30,582 nt of DNA from positions 1 through 30,582 of the forward strand of contig NZ_CP065048.1 of assembly GCF_015689175.1 (NCBI RefSeq), given 5' to 3'. The stretch comes from Mycobacterium kubicae (GTDB lineage Bacteria > Actinomycetota > Actinomycetes > Mycobacteriales > Mycobacteriaceae). Shown in pieces: positions 1 through 6,810 of the stretch. The notes under the pieces are model-generated. The model saw only the letters and a list, made by a program, of their open reading frames with translations. It searched no databases and was not told where the DNA came from. The translations under genes were made by a program, and so were the position numbers. How positions within the stretch are numbered: position 1 is the first letter of the stretch; every line of letters starts with the position of its first letter.

Positions 1-573
1 CACCCCCAGCGGCCCAACATTGATGCCTGGCGTCACTGGACACGGCGAGCGGATTTGCTCATCCCGCCCGGCACCGAACCACACACGTTCACCGCGTCAC
101 GGCTGTTCGCCGCCGTCTACCCCGAAGCCGTCAGCCTCGCCGCGATCATCGCCTCACCCGTGTGGCGACAACGCGCCAGCGGCGATACCAACCAAAGGCG
201 TGAATTCCTCGCCGAGGCGTGCCGCCGAGTCGGTATTTCCGCCGACGAGCACAACCCCGGCAATCATGCGATCGCTCACTGGATGCTCTACGACAGCCAC
301 CACCCACCCAGCCGCCCCGACAAGACGTTTCCGGTCACCCGGGACCACGGCGCGATGCGCCACGCGCAGCCGAGCCCACTCAGCCGTCAGCGCACCAGCC
401 GCAGCGCGGCTTGGTTCAAGCTCAACCGCAATGGCGGGAACACCATCCTCTACCACCGGCACCTCAAACCAGTCATCAGCCGAGAATGGGCAACCGCCAT
501 GGACGGCATCACCGCCACCATCGCTGCCAGCGGCTCCACGATCAATTTCGGCCCGGCTGCTCGACTTGCATAG
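1..573 (+). CDS. tniQ: TniQ family transposition protein, C-terminal part (continues from 30055-30582)
   Basis: The frame is open from base 1 (His-Pro-Gln-Arg-Pro...) and stops at 571-573. It continues without a frame change from the GTG-initiated ORF at 30055-30582, which has exactly 176 codons to the window edge. Joined across the edge the protein is 366 residues, a normal TniQ length. TniQ proteins are DNA-binding target-selection or accessory factors of Tn7/Tn5053-like transposition and work with the AAA ATPase TniB and the DDE transposase TniA. This half has no zinc-binding cysteines; they lie in the N-terminal half. It reads like the helical C-terminal part of the family. The nitroreductase gene follows after 90 bp. 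If the window were linear this would be a 5'-truncated gene, but the transposon-end evidence makes the joined reading much more likely. Confidence 0.8.
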   Translation, partial: HPQRPNIDAWRHWTRRADLLIPPGTEPHTFTASRLFAAVYPEAVSLAAIIASPVWRQRASGDTNQRREFLAEACRRVGISADEHNPGNHAIAHWMLYDSHHPPSRPDKTFPVTRDHGAMRHAQPSPLSRQRTSRSAAWFKLNRNGGNTILYHRHLKPVISREWATAMDGITATIAASGSTINFGPAARLA

Positions 574-663
574 GCGGGGCCCGCTCGGCAGCATGTGTTG
601 GCCGACGAGTTTGTGTCAGCGCCGTGCGCTCCAGCATCGAGCACCGGCTGCGATCATCGAGCA

Positions 664-1320
664 ATGACGTTCACCCTCAACCTTTCTCCGGATGAGTTGT
701 TGACCACGACACGGGCGGTGCGCCGTCGGCTCGACCTCGATCGACCCGTTGACCTGGACGTGGTCAAGGAGTGCGTCAGTATTGCCCTGCAAGCACCATC
801 AGGCTCGAACCGGCAGGGCTGGCACTGGCTGGTCATCACCGACATCGAGCAGCGTGCCCGCATCGCCACGCTCTACCGGGCCGCGTTCGACGAATACCGA
901 CAGTCCGCTGTTCACGCAGACGGACTGTTCACGACGGATGACAATCTCAGTCCCACACAGCAGCGGGTCGCCAACAGTGTCGAGTACCTCGCGGAGAACT
1001 TGCATCGTGTCCCGGTGTTGCTGATCCCGTGCATCACCGCCCCAGGCAGTGCTGTGTTACCGGACGCGACGCAAGCCTCGATGTGGGGCTCACTTTTCCC
1101 GGCAGTCTGGAGTTACATGCTCGCCGCCCGGGCGCGCGGGTTGGGCACCGTGTGGACAGACCTCCACCTGCGCTACGAGCATGAGGTCGCCGAAGTCCTG
1201 GACATCCCCGATGCGGTCCGACAAGGCGCGCTGATACCGACTGCCTACACCCTCGGCACCGACTTCCGACCTGGTCCGCGCACAGCTATCGACAACGTGC
1301 TCCACATCGATAGATGGTGA
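664..1320 (+). CDS. Nitroreductase family protein (transposon cargo)
   Basis: This is a predicted FMN-dependent nitroreductase-fold oxidoreductase of 218 residues, a normal family size. Near residue 40 it has an APSGSNRQGW segment, the typical FMN-phosphate-binding loop of the family. A second conserved stretch, with LAARARGLGTVWT, lies near residues 150-165, where bacterial nitroreductases often carry a GLG motif. Such enzymes reduce nitroaromatics, quinones or flavins with NAD(P)H; the substrate here cannot be told. The frame is open further upstream to 595, but the ATG at 664 gives the usual short N-terminus (MTFTLNLSPDELL) and is preferred. It is the only gene between tniQ and the transposon's right end, so it appears to be cargo. 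Confidence 0.82.
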   Translation: MTFTLNLSPDELLTTTRAVRRRLDLDRPVDLDVVKECVSIALQAPSGSNRQGWHWLVITDIEQRARIATLYRAAFDEYRQSAVHADGLFTTDDNLSPTQQRVANSVEYLAENLHRVPVLLIPCITAPGSAVLPDATQASMWGSLFPAVWSYMLAARARGLGTVWTDLHLRYEHEVAEVLDIPDAVRQGALIPTAYTLGTDFRPGPRTAIDNVLHIDRW

Positions 1321-1483
1321 AACCGGTTGCGCCTAAGCCGGAACTCCCCGGCGAGGTGGGATTAGTAGGCCGATATGTGGATCAAATTTGCGAGATGCCG
1401 GGCCAGTTTTCACGAACCGTTGACACGAATCGCGGAAAATGCAAGGTAAGTCCGGACAGGGTTGTCAGGCTGTCCTGACCTAC

Positions 1484-1540
1484 CTCGCAATAGGCCAGCA
1501 ACGGCGACCGATTCCTCGTAACTCTCGGCCGGATAGGACA
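1484..1540 (-). repeat. Right terminal inverted end of the transposon
   Basis: Read inward from 1540 on the minus strand, the end starts TGTCCTATCCGG and matches 17 of the first 25 positions of the left end (TGTCCCGTACGG...). A GTTACGAG box lies at offset 18 from the tip (1515-1522) and an ATTGCGAG box at offset 49 (1484-1491). The left end has GTTGCGA boxes at exactly the same offsets. These are presumably TniA-binding sites with a 31-bp period. The right end has fewer boxes than the left, as is common for the asymmetric ends of Tn7-like elements. Confidence 0.85.
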
Positions 1541-1545
1541 GTTGG
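1541..1545. repeat. 5-bp target site duplication, right copy
   Basis: GTTGG follows the transposon's terminal ACA and is identical to the 5 bp before the left terminus (26108-26112). Confidence 0.85.
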
Positions 1546-1993
1546 TGCGGGGGCTTGTGGGTGTGAGCCGGCTTAGGTTGCGCGGCAGTGGGATCGGGCA
1601 ACATGGACGGTGGACAAATGTCGACAGTTGATGTTTTGCTCGGTGTTGGTAGCGAAGGTCAACGGGTTGGCCGTATGGTGCGGGCATGGTGAAATGCCGC
1701 CACGAAATCAACAGTGCGCAACGCAGGTTCACGGGCGGTGCTGGCAGGAACGAGTCAGCTAGGCGATGGGTGCACTGACGGGCAGCTCAGGAAACGGCGA
1801 ACCACGCTCTGGGAAACGGTCGCGTGATGGCAAACGTTGGGGCTGGTTGCGGGCGGTGATTCGAATGTGGAAGCGGGGTTCGGTGCGCGCGGGAGCCAGA
1901 CCCACTAGGTGCGAAATGCCGCCGGTGACATCACCTTTAGGCGGGCGCGGTTGTGGGTTGTTCGGCACCGCAGTGCTGTACCAGGCGCGACGG
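1546..1993. other. Non-coding region between the transposon right end and the small gene at 1994
   Basis: I find no convincing gene here. The short ORFs show no family resemblance. Before the transposon inserted, this stretch was continuous with 25956-26112, making one intergenic region of about 600 bp upstream of the relaxase gene. It holds a duplicated 11-mer, GAAATGCCGCC (1691-1701 and 1913-1923), a TGTCGACA palindrome (1619-1626) and a GGTGA-CA-TCACC dyad (1925-1936). It could contain part of the transfer or replication origin. Confidence 0.4.
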
Positions 1994-2365
1994 TTAGTGT
2001 CTGCGCTGCTGCTCGATTGCTGCCACCGCGGCCTCTAGCGCGCCCGGGGTGCCGACGTCGAGAACACGGTCGGTGATGTTGTTGTCGAGGGCGTAAACGC
2101 CTTCGACGGGGCCTTCAGAGAAGTGTTGGCGGACAGCCTCAATCTTCCAATCCCGCGCGGCGGGATCGCGCATCCGCGCCAGCTGCTCATCGTGCAGGAG
2201 TTGGCGGGCTTGTTGTGCGTCACGGCCGCGCACCGACCACTGCGCACCGGGGTAGCGGGCAACCCAGGTGCCGTCGGGCTGTTCGGTAACCGAGGGCGTG
2301 AACACGAACGAGACATTGCGCTCGATCATCAGCCGTTCGATATCGGCTTGGGTTTCGACGTTCAT
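1994..2365 (-). CDS. Hypothetical protein coupled to the putative rep gene
   Basis: This is a 123-residue soluble protein that I do not recognise. The ATG at 2365-2363 shares its A with the stop codon of the upstream gene (TGATG). It follows a GGGAGGG ribosome-binding site inside that gene's end, so translational coupling is likely. The middle part (about residues 25-60) has a GTWVARYPG segment followed by a helix rich in Ala, Arg and Gln. This is loosely like HicB-type antitoxin folds, but the resemblance is too weak to assign. It is probably a plasmid maintenance or copy-control accessory because it is cotranscribed with rep. Confidence 0.65.
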   Translation of the reverse strand: MNVETQADIERLMIERNVSFVFTPSVTEQPDGTWVARYPGAQWSVRGRDAQQARQLLHDEQLARMRDPAARDWKIEAVRQHFSEGPVEGVYALDNNITDRVLDVGTPGALEAAVAAIEQQRRH

Positions 2366-3495
2366 CACACCCTCCCGTCGTCGTCCACACATCCATCATG
2401 GCGCGATGCCGAGAAGCGTGCGCGACGTACCGCGAGGTCGAGGGCGGCGGCATCGGCCGCCGCGGCCGCCGTGCGGCGCTCAGCGGCGCGCCGGGACAAA
2501 CGGACGGCTTCGGCACGCGCGGCGGCGCGACCAGCACCGGCAAGGGCGGCCTGGCCCTGGTCGCGGGCGGCGAGGTAGGCCGCGTGTTCGGCGGCCACGG
2601 CGGCGCGACGAGTCTGGCCGGCGGCCAGCTCTTCAGCTTCGCGGGCGAGATCGGCAGCGGCCGGCCGTTCGGCGAGGTTGTCCGTACCGTGCCAGGCGAG
2701 GATGGCGCCCAGCAGGCCGATCGGGCGTGCTGGGCTGTCGGGGATGCGCCTGCCTACACCGAGCCAGTCAGTGATCAGCTGGTTGAGGTCACGCGGGGTC
2801 CAGCCGGCCGCCGCCGGCGCTGCCAGCATCGCCGCCCAACTGGCCGGAGTGAAGCGGTGAGCCCATGGTGGGGCATGCGGATCTGCACGCCAAGTCACCG
2901 CCAGCCGCCGTCCCCCGGGATCTGAAGCTCGGCGGCGCGCAGCGCCGCTGTGCCGGGCGCCCTGGTGGCGCCCGCGGGTAGTAACCAGTCGTTCTCCAGG
3001 TGAGGTGGTGGTGGTTACTTGGGACCGTGCCGGGTGGGGTGACAAGCTGTTAATGGCGCGGTTGAGCTGGGCGTTGTCGTGGAGGACCCAGACTGAGGCC
3101 CAGCCGCGATGGTGATCACCCATGCGCCAGGAGGCCATGCGTTCGGTGTAGGTGCGTTGGCGGCCGCGCAGGACCTCGGTGGCCACCCCGAGCAGCCGTA
3201 GGCATTCGTGGGCGCGTTGGATGGTGCGCTCGTTGTAGCCGGTGTCGTGGTGCAGTTGGGTGTTGGTGGGCCGGCAGTTGCGGCCAGTGTCGCGGTCGGC
3301 GTAGTGCGCCATGGCGGCCGCGATCACGATCAGCGTTCGTTTGGCGATGCCGCCGTTGCACATGCGTGGCCGGATCTCAGGGTAATGCAGGTCGTAGGCC
3401 ACTGCCACGGTGACGTGCGCCCAGCGCGCCGGTCCCCCCGACCAGCACGGCACCCCCGCGTAGGCGTCGTCTTCGAGCTCGAGGTTGACGAACAT
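2365..3495 (-). CDS. Putative plasmid replication initiator (Rep), winged-helix type
   Basis: The product has about 376 residues if the ATG at 3495 is used. The frame is open to 3771, but the extra 92 residues are compositionally odd (many Arg, Cys and Pro) and are probably not translated. Residues about 40-125 read as a winged helix-turn-helix DNA-binding domain: a KRTLIVIAAAMAHYAD helix, then a recognition-helix region around GYNERTIQRAHECLRLLG and a basic wing with RGRQRTYTER. The C-terminal 100 residues are an Ala/Arg-rich helical, probably coiled-coil, region. Many actinobacterial theta-plasmid Rep proteins have this architecture, and the gene sits beside a structured leader and near the partition genes. 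I saw no primase or rolling-circle motif. The function is inferred from domain type and context; a general plasmid regulator is the alternative. Confidence 0.55.
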   Translation of the reverse strand: MFVNLELEDDAYAGVPCWSGGPARWAHVTVAVAYDLHYPEIRPRMCNGGIAKRTLIVIAAAMAHYADRDTGRNCRPTNTQLHHDTGYNERTIQRAHECLRLLGVATEVLRGRQRTYTERMASWRMGDHHRGWASVWVLHDNAQLNRAINSLSPHPARSQVTTTTSPGERLVTTRGRHQGARHSGAARRRASDPGGRRLAVTWRADPHAPPWAHRFTPASWAAMLAAPAAAGWTPRDLNQLITDWLGVGRRIPDSPARPIGLLGAILAWHGTDNLAERPAAADLAREAEELAAGQTRRAAVAAEHAAYLAARDQGQAALAGAGRAAARAEAVRLSRRAAERRTAAAAADAAALDLAVRRARFSASRHDGCVDDDGRV

Positions 3496-3722
3496 GCTGG
3501 CCGGCGGAAGATCGCCACCGCGCAACCGGCGGCCGCGGCGGATCGCCACCACATCAGCGACCGGCGCGGTACGAACGACACCGCGACGACGGCGACCAGC
3601 GCTACAACCGCGATACGTCGGCGGCCGCGACGCGAGCGGCCGAGTGGCGGCACACCCTCGATATGCGATGGCACGCAAGTCCACGGGCGGGGTGGACAAA
3701 AGTTGATCACGAAGCGCGCCGT

Positions 3723-3863
3723 TGTCTGGAAAGGCAGACAGGTATGCGCTACCGTGAGATCTGACCTGCAAAAGTCAAGATCCCTTCGGGGACATGGGTG
3801 CGGACCCGGAACCGAGCGCCAACTCGGTTCAAACCCCCCGACAGGGCCCCGCTACGCGGGGCC
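3723..3863 (+). other. Hairpin cluster upstream of rep (candidate origin or counter-transcribed RNA)
   Basis: Within the 470-bp gene-poor stretch 3496-3962 there are four short dyads in series: TGTCTG-6nt-CAGACA (3723-3740), TCCC-TTCG-GGGA (3781-3792), AACCGAG-6nt-CTCGGTT (3810-3829) and GGCCCCGC-TAC-GCGGGGCC (3845-3863). On the plus strand the last is followed by TTCGT. The cluster lies opposite and upstream of the minus-strand rep gene, where origins and antisense copy-control RNAs often lie. No tRNA cloverleaf can be drawn, despite a GGTTCAAACC stretch. The role is inferred. Confidence 0.4.
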
Positions 3864-3868
3864 TTCGT
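3845..3868 (+). terminator. Terminator-like hairpin
   Basis: A perfect 8-bp GC stem (GGCCCCGC/GCGGGGCC) with a TAC loop is followed by TTCGT. It is terminator-like, although the T tract is short. It could end a short plus-strand RNA starting upstream of 3780. Confidence 0.4.
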
Positions 3869-3962
3869 CATGTCAGCAGAGGATCGATCCCTTACCCAGC
3901 TATTGAGATGTCACATCTGCCCGGCCGTTCCAGCAGGACAAGAAAGCTGCGGGCTTGGAGTC

Positions 3963-4166
3963 TCACATCGCCAGCGGCAGGACCTCCTTGTGATGGTCGA
4001 GCTCGCGGACAAGTTCGGGAAAGCCGGTGTGTACGGCTAGAAGGTCGGCCACGTACTGAGAGACAGACATGCCGTGCCCTGCGGCTAAGTGCTTGATCTT
4101 GTCGGAGACGACGCGCTCTGGGCGAGTTAGTAGTTCAACGCGGTCGCCTTTACGAGGTCGAGGCAT
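3963..4166 (-). CDS. Small ribbon-helix-helix DNA-binding protein
   Basis: This is a 67-residue protein starting MPRPRKGDRVELL. Residues about 8-45 fit a ribbon-helix-helix pattern: a basic beta strand (DRVELLTRP), helix 1 (RVVSDKIKHLAAGHG) and helix 2 after MSVSQYVADLLAVH. Plasmid RHH proteins of this size act as copy-control or autorepressing regulators. The frame extends to 4211, but the ATG at 4166 gives the compact protein and leaves a 17-bp palindrome (4191-4207) just upstream as a natural operator. No toxin gene is adjacent. Confidence 0.7.
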   Translation of the reverse strand: MPRPRKGDRVELLTRPERVVSDKIKHLAAGHGMSVSQYVADLLAVHTGFPELVRELDHHKEVLPLAM

Positions 4167-4190
4167 GGTCTGCAGCCTGCCAGGCAGACG

Positions 4191-4207
4191 CTTGTATCTG
4201 ATACAAG
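4191..4207. promoter_or_regulatory. Palindromic operator upstream of the RHH gene
   Basis: CTTGTATC-T-GATACAAG is a perfect 8-bp dyad around one base, starting 25 bp upstream of the RHH start codon. Its position and symmetry suit autorepression by the RHH protein. This is inference from the dyad and context. Confidence 0.55.
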
Positions 4208-4208
4208 A

Positions 4209-4232
4209 CACGCGCTGTGCGCGTGATTTTTT
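4209..4232 (+). terminator. Rho-independent terminator, plus strand
   Basis: CACGCGC-TGT-GCGCGTG forms a perfect 7-bp GC stem and is followed by ATTTTTT. The orientation terminates plus-strand transcription. No annotated plus-strand gene lies upstream, so a non-coding or antisense transcript covering 3780-4200 may end here. Confidence 0.65.
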
Positions 4233-4371
4233 CGTGACCAGATCTGCCAGGATTGGCGCCCTGGGCTACACCCCCCAACAACCGAGCGTCCAGTGACAGA
4301 AACCTTCACGCGACAGGCCAGGAAGGGGCAGAGCCCCACGCACGGGCACCGGAAGTCCGCGGGTCATCGCG

Positions 4372-4575
4372 TCAGGGTCGTCTGGTGAGGATCGCAATGG
4401 CGGCTTGAATGATGACGCTGAGGATGGCGCTGATGACGCGTCCGGTGTCCCCGATGGTGACCTTGGAGTCCGGGTTGCGGGCGTGGATGCGATCAGCCAA
4501 AACGCAGATGCTCACGACGATGGCCACGATTCCGAGGATGGCAACGATTCCCACTGCCAGGTCAGTTCCGCTCAT
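4372..4575 (-). CDS. Small two-helix membrane protein
   Basis: This 67-residue protein has two hydrophobic segments: residues about 5-28 (AVGIVAILGIVAIVVSICVL) and about 46-63 (GRVISAILSVIIQAAIAIL). A short polar loop (DRIHARNPDSK) joins them, and the tail is basic (TRRP). Both helices are long enough to span the membrane. I cannot assign a family; holin-like, entry-exclusion or pore-forming peptides share this architecture. It stands alone between the RHH gene and the partition region. Confidence 0.55.
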   Translation of the reverse strand: MSGTDLAVGIVAILGIVAIVVSICVLADRIHARNPDSKVTIGDTGRVISAILSVIIQAAIAILTRRP

Positions 4576-4864
4576 GGTTGGTGCTCTTTCTCGCGATGGT
4601 CGGGAAAGTGGGTCCCGGAGCGGGGCGTATGAGCTCCGCTCTCTTCTTCTGGGCGGAACTGCGCTGTTTTCCAGGGCACTGGCCGCACCTTTCTTGTCGT
4701 GGCAACTCGGTCATCAGTGAAGTACCGGGGCGAGAGCTGTTTTCCGTCACGCGCGGTGCGGTAGGTAGTTCTCTGGCACTCATCGGGAGGTATACGCCGG
4801 CGGGGTGCAGGCGGACGGGGTCATGAGGTGCGGGGCCGAGGAGAAGGGGTGCTGGGTTTGGCAT
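4562..4864 (-). CDS. Possible small Pro-rich protein (weak)
   Basis: This is a 100-codon frame ending just inside the start of the two-helix membrane protein gene. Its support is a fair ribosome-binding site (AGAGG, 7 nt before the ATG at 4864) and the 14-bp overlap with the next gene. Against it are a Pro/Arg/Ser-rich composition without recognisable domains and the absence of clear third-position GC preference. It may be the untranslated leader of the 4372-4575 gene. Confidence 0.22.
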   Translation of the reverse strand: MPNPAPLLLGPAPHDPVRLHPAGVYLPMSARELPTAPRVTENSSRPGTSLMTELPRQERCGQCPGKQRSSAQKKRAELIRPAPGPTFPTIARKSTNHERN

Positions 4865-4960
4865 TCACGACCTCTAATGCCTTGTGCAAGGTCGATTTGC
4901 CGACAAGCCGAGTGGTAACGGTTTGGTAACGACCCGTACAAATACCGGCTTACCTGGGTA

Positions 4961-5016
4961 GACGTAATGACGTAATAGCGTGTTGACGCATATGCGTCAT
5001 TGCGCTGTGACGTAAT
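4961..5016. repeat. GACGTAAY repeat cluster 1 (candidate partition site) upstream of parA
   Basis: Two head-to-tail GACGTAAT units lie at 4961-4976, a perfect 16-bp palindrome TGACGCATATGCGTCA at 4984-4999 and another TGACGTAAT at 5008-5016. The last unit is 9 bp before the parA start, so binding here could both mark a centromere and repress parAB. The same unit recurs at 5807-5874 and 6811-6876. Confidence 0.72.
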
Positions 5017-5025
5017 GTTTGGGGC

Positions 5026-5601
5026 ATGCCTACGGTTTCTTTGGTCCACACCAAGGGTGGCGTCGCGAAGACGACGTCGGCGGTGTATCTCGCGACTGCT
5101 GCGCAGCGCCGCGGCCGCGATGTCGTACTTGTCGATGCCGACCCGCAGGGCTCGGCGCTGGAATGGGCGGCGGCCGCCCAGGATGACCCGTTGCCGTTTT
5201 CGGTGGTGCCGGCACGCCGGCCCCTGGACGTCAGTGGTCCCCAGGAGTTGACGATCGTGGACACTCCCCCGGGTACGGCGCAGGTTATTCAAGAAGCGAT
5301 TGAGCTGGCCGATCTGGTCGTGGTGCCCACGGGGGCTTCGCCACTGGATGTCCGCCGGGTGTGGCCGACTTTGGAGATCACCGCGCACCGCCCCACAGCC
5401 GTGTTGTTGACCGGCGTGGATCTGCGTACCCGACTAGCCGACGAGGTGAAGACCCTGCTGGAGGACGAAGGGGTGCCGGTGATCGAAACGCGGATTGTTC
5501 GCCGCGAGGGCATCCGCCGGGCGTTCGGGGCTACACCGGATCACCTGTACGGCTATGACGACGTGTTCGACGAGCTGCTGGGGGCGCTGGTTCATGTCTG
5601 A
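5026..5601 (+). CDS. parA: ParA family partition ATPase (short type Ib-like)
   Basis: This is a 191-residue Walker-type cytoskeletal ATPase that segregates plasmid copies by ATP-dependent binding to the nucleoid. Residues 10-17, KGGVAKTT, are the deviant Walker A motif with its signature lysine. VLVDADPQG near residues 34-42 and TIVDTPPG near 75-83 are the Walker A' and Walker B regions. It lacks the N-terminal HTH extension of type Ia ParA, so another protein must regulate the operon. The next gene overlaps it by 8 bp and encodes an RHH protein, the usual type Ib partner. The repeats immediately upstream are the likely centromere or operator. Confidence 0.93.
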   Translation: MPTVSLVHTKGGVAKTTSAVYLATAAQRRGRDVVLVDADPQGSALEWAAAAQDDPLPFSVVPARRPLDVSGPQELTIVDTPPGTAQVIQEAIELADLVVVPTGASPLDVRRVWPTLEITAHRPTAVLLTGVDLRTRLADEVKTLLEDEGVPVIETRIVRREGIRRAFGATPDHLYGYDDVFDELLGALVHV

Positions 5602-5821
5602 TTTGACTTCGAAGATGGCCGCGCGGGTGAAGACAGAGCCGACCAAGCGGGCGGCGGAGGCGTTCCGCTCCCCCACTGACGATATGCAGCGTGCCACGGT
5701 CTATCTGCCACGCGCGACGGTGCGCGGACTGAAGCAGGCTGCACTAGATCAGGACACCAGCATGAGCAAAATCCTCACTGACCTGGCCGATCAGTGGTTG
5801 GCGCAAAACGTAAAGACGTGA
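5594..5821 (+). CDS. Small ribbon-helix-helix centromere-binding protein (ParB/ParG-like)
   Basis: This 75-residue protein has a basic flexible N-terminus (about residues 1-30) and a C-terminal ribbon-helix-helix: a RATVYLPRATV strand, an RGLKQAALDQD helix and a SMSKILTDLADQWL helix. Type Ib partition systems pair a short ParA with exactly this kind of small RHH protein, which binds short tandem repeats. The ATG at 5594 overlaps parA by 8 bp, implying coupled translation. Its 3' end runs into repeat cluster 2: the coding bases for the last residues and the stop are part of the 8-bp array. Confidence 0.82.
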   Translation: MSDLTSKMAARVKTEPTKRAAEAFRSPTDDMQRATVYLPRATVRGLKQAALDQDTSMSKILTDLADQWLAQNVKT

Positions 5822-5874
5822 TGACGTAAAGACGTAACGACGTAATGACGCGTATACGTTGTTGCGTCATTACG
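5807..5874. repeat. GACGTAAY repeat cluster 2 downstream of the partition operon
   Basis: Five contiguous 8-bp units run exactly in phase over 5807-5846: AACGTAAA, GACGTGAT, GACGTAAA, GACGTAAC and GACGTAAT. An inverted repeat with 11-bp arms follows, CGTAATGACGC at 5841-5851 and its complement at 5864-5874. An 8-bp period with a final inversion fits arrays bound by RHH dimers. The first units overlap the 3' end of the RHH gene. Confidence 0.78.
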
Positions 5875-5904
5875 CGCACAACTTCATGCCACGGTTGGAA
5901 ACGC

Positions 5905-5930
5905 CTGGCGGGCGATTGCACGCCCGCCAG
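5905..5930 (+). promoter_or_regulatory. Strong hairpin in the leader of the NYN gene
   Basis: CTGGCGGGC (5905-5913) and GCCCGCCAG (5922-5930) form a perfect 9-bp stem with an 8-nt loop, ending 14 bp before the NYN start codon. No T tract follows. It could block the ribosome-binding region or act as a weak terminator of the partition transcript. Confidence 0.45.
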
Positions 5931-5944
5931 TTAGCGTCTGTTGC

Positions 5945-6676
5945 ATGCGAGTGGGTGTGTACATCGATGGGTTCAATCTGTACTACGGCGGCAAGTTCCT
6001 TTGTGGCTCTGGCACGGCCGGCTGGCGATGGCTTGACCTGCGCGCCTTGGCGACACGGCTCATCGCCAACCAATCCGCCTGGAGCGGCGCGACCGTTGAA
6101 CGCATCGTGTACTGCACTGCGCGTATCTCAGGAGCTGACAACCGCGTTGGCAGTCGAGAACAGGACGCCTACCTCGCCGCTTTGATCCGTGCCGCTGTCG
6201 TGGATCACATCGAAGAGGGCAACTACGTCAACCGCGTCGCCTCCGCGCCCCTGGCCACCAAAGACCGACGTGGGCGTCCGGTTCTCACCACCCCAGCTTG
6301 GCCGGTAACCATCAAAGATGGCGCCGGACTGAACGCCCCCGACGCGCGATTCTTCGTCTCCGTTGCGCGGCGTGAGGAAAAGGGCTCCGATGTGAATGTG
6401 GCCGCTCACCTGCTGCTCGACATCCTCGAAAAGCGCATCGATGCCGCGCTGGTGATCAGCAACGACAGCGACCTGAAATTCCCCGTTCAGGCCGCACGTG
6501 ATCGCGTCCCGGTTGGCACCATCAACCCGACCAAAAACCAGACCGCAGGAAAGCTGCGCGGTAAACCGTCGGACGGGGTAGGCAACCACTGGTGGTACCA
6601 GCTGGTGGCCGCCGATTTCCAGTCCTGCCAACTTCCAGACCCCGCTGGTGGGGTCTCTAAGCCTCAGCCCTGGTGA
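5945..6676 (+). CDS. NYN domain (PIN-like) RNase
   Basis: This 243-residue protein has an NYN domain, the PIN-like metal-dependent nuclease fold of LabA/YacP-type proteins. The acidic residues expected in the active site are visible: D8 in [10 protein letters not shown]149 in [13 protein letters not shown] and D174/D176 in SNDSDL. Proteins of this family are thought to cleave RNA and are common on actinobacterial plasmids and phages, usually with unknown targets. The gene lies between repeat clusters 2 and 3, next to parA/RHH, and has a strong hairpin in its leader and a terminator 63 bp past its stop. The ATG at 5945 places the motif at the usual N-terminal position. No antitoxin partner is evident. 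Confidence 0.85.
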   Translation: MRVGVYIDGFNLYYGGKFLCGSGTAGWRWLDLRALATRLIANQSAWSGATVERIVYCTARISGADNRVGSREQDAYLAALIRAAVVDHIEEGNYVNRVASAPLATKDRRGRPVLTTPAWPVTIKDGAGLNAPDARFFVSVARREEKGSDVNVAAHLLLDILEKRIDAALVISNDSDLKFPVQAARDRVPVGTINPTKNQTAGKLRGKPSDGVGNHWWYQLVAADFQSCQLPDPAGGVSKPQPW

Positions 6677-6708
6677 CATACCCGACAAGGGAGGGGAATT
6701 GCGTGGAC

Positions 6709-6735
6709 GCAACGCGCGTTGCATAATTGCGCAAT
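6709..6735. promoter_or_regulatory. Two adjacent perfect palindromes downstream of the NYN gene
   Basis: GCAACGCGCGTTGC (6709-6722) and ATTGCGCAAT (6726-6735) are perfect palindromes sharing a TTGC/GCAA core. A TTGCGT-GG-ACGCAA dyad overlaps on the left. They may bind a regulator or be part of the complex terminator region that follows. Confidence 0.4.
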
Positions 6736-6739
6736 ACCA

Positions 6740-6767
6740 CCCGTTCCCGGCAGGGGACGGGTTTTTT
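6740..6767 (+). terminator. Rho-independent terminator of the NYN transcript
   Basis: CCCGTTCCC-GGCA-GGGGACGGG forms a 9-bp stem with one G-U pair and is followed by six T residues. It is well placed to end the parA-RHH-NYN transcript. Confidence 0.85.
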
Positions 6768-6810
6768 CTGCCCGCGCTAAGCGAGACTGCGGTCCACCCC
6801 TCAACCAAAA

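Larger units (their letters stand above)
1..1540 (+). mobile_element. Right part of a 6.0-kb Tn7/Tn5053-like transposon (left part 26113-30582)
   Basis: This is the right segment of the element that starts at 26113. It holds the C-terminal half of tniQ, a nitroreductase gene and the right inverted end. The terminal ACA is at 1538-1540 and is followed directly by GTTGG (1541-1545). The same GTTGG precedes the left terminal TGT at 26113. Across the window edge the element is 4,470 + 1,540 = 6,010 bp. A 5-bp target duplication is the known product of Tn7 and Tn5053 family transposition. No resolvase gene is inside the element, which fits a TnsA-assisted cut-and-paste mechanism. Confidence 0.88.

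Noticed and set aside
1766..2038. 90-codon plus-strand ORF in the intergenic region
   Set aside because: The composition is Gly/Arg-rich, it runs antisense into the gene at 1994, and no ribosome-binding site or domain supports it.
3810..3863. tRNA-like 3' end (GGTTCAAACC followed by a GC stem), possible integration site
   Set aside because: No acceptor, D or anticodon stem can be drawn, and the dyads are separate hairpins.
3208..3906. 232-codon plus-strand ORF across rep and its leader
   Set aside because: It lies antisense to the winged-helix part of rep and runs through hairpins, with no recognisable domain.
5807..5874. Short direct repeats resembling a CRISPR array
   Set aside because: The units are only 8 bp and contiguous, without spacers. 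They fit partition repeats or iterons, and no cas genes are present.
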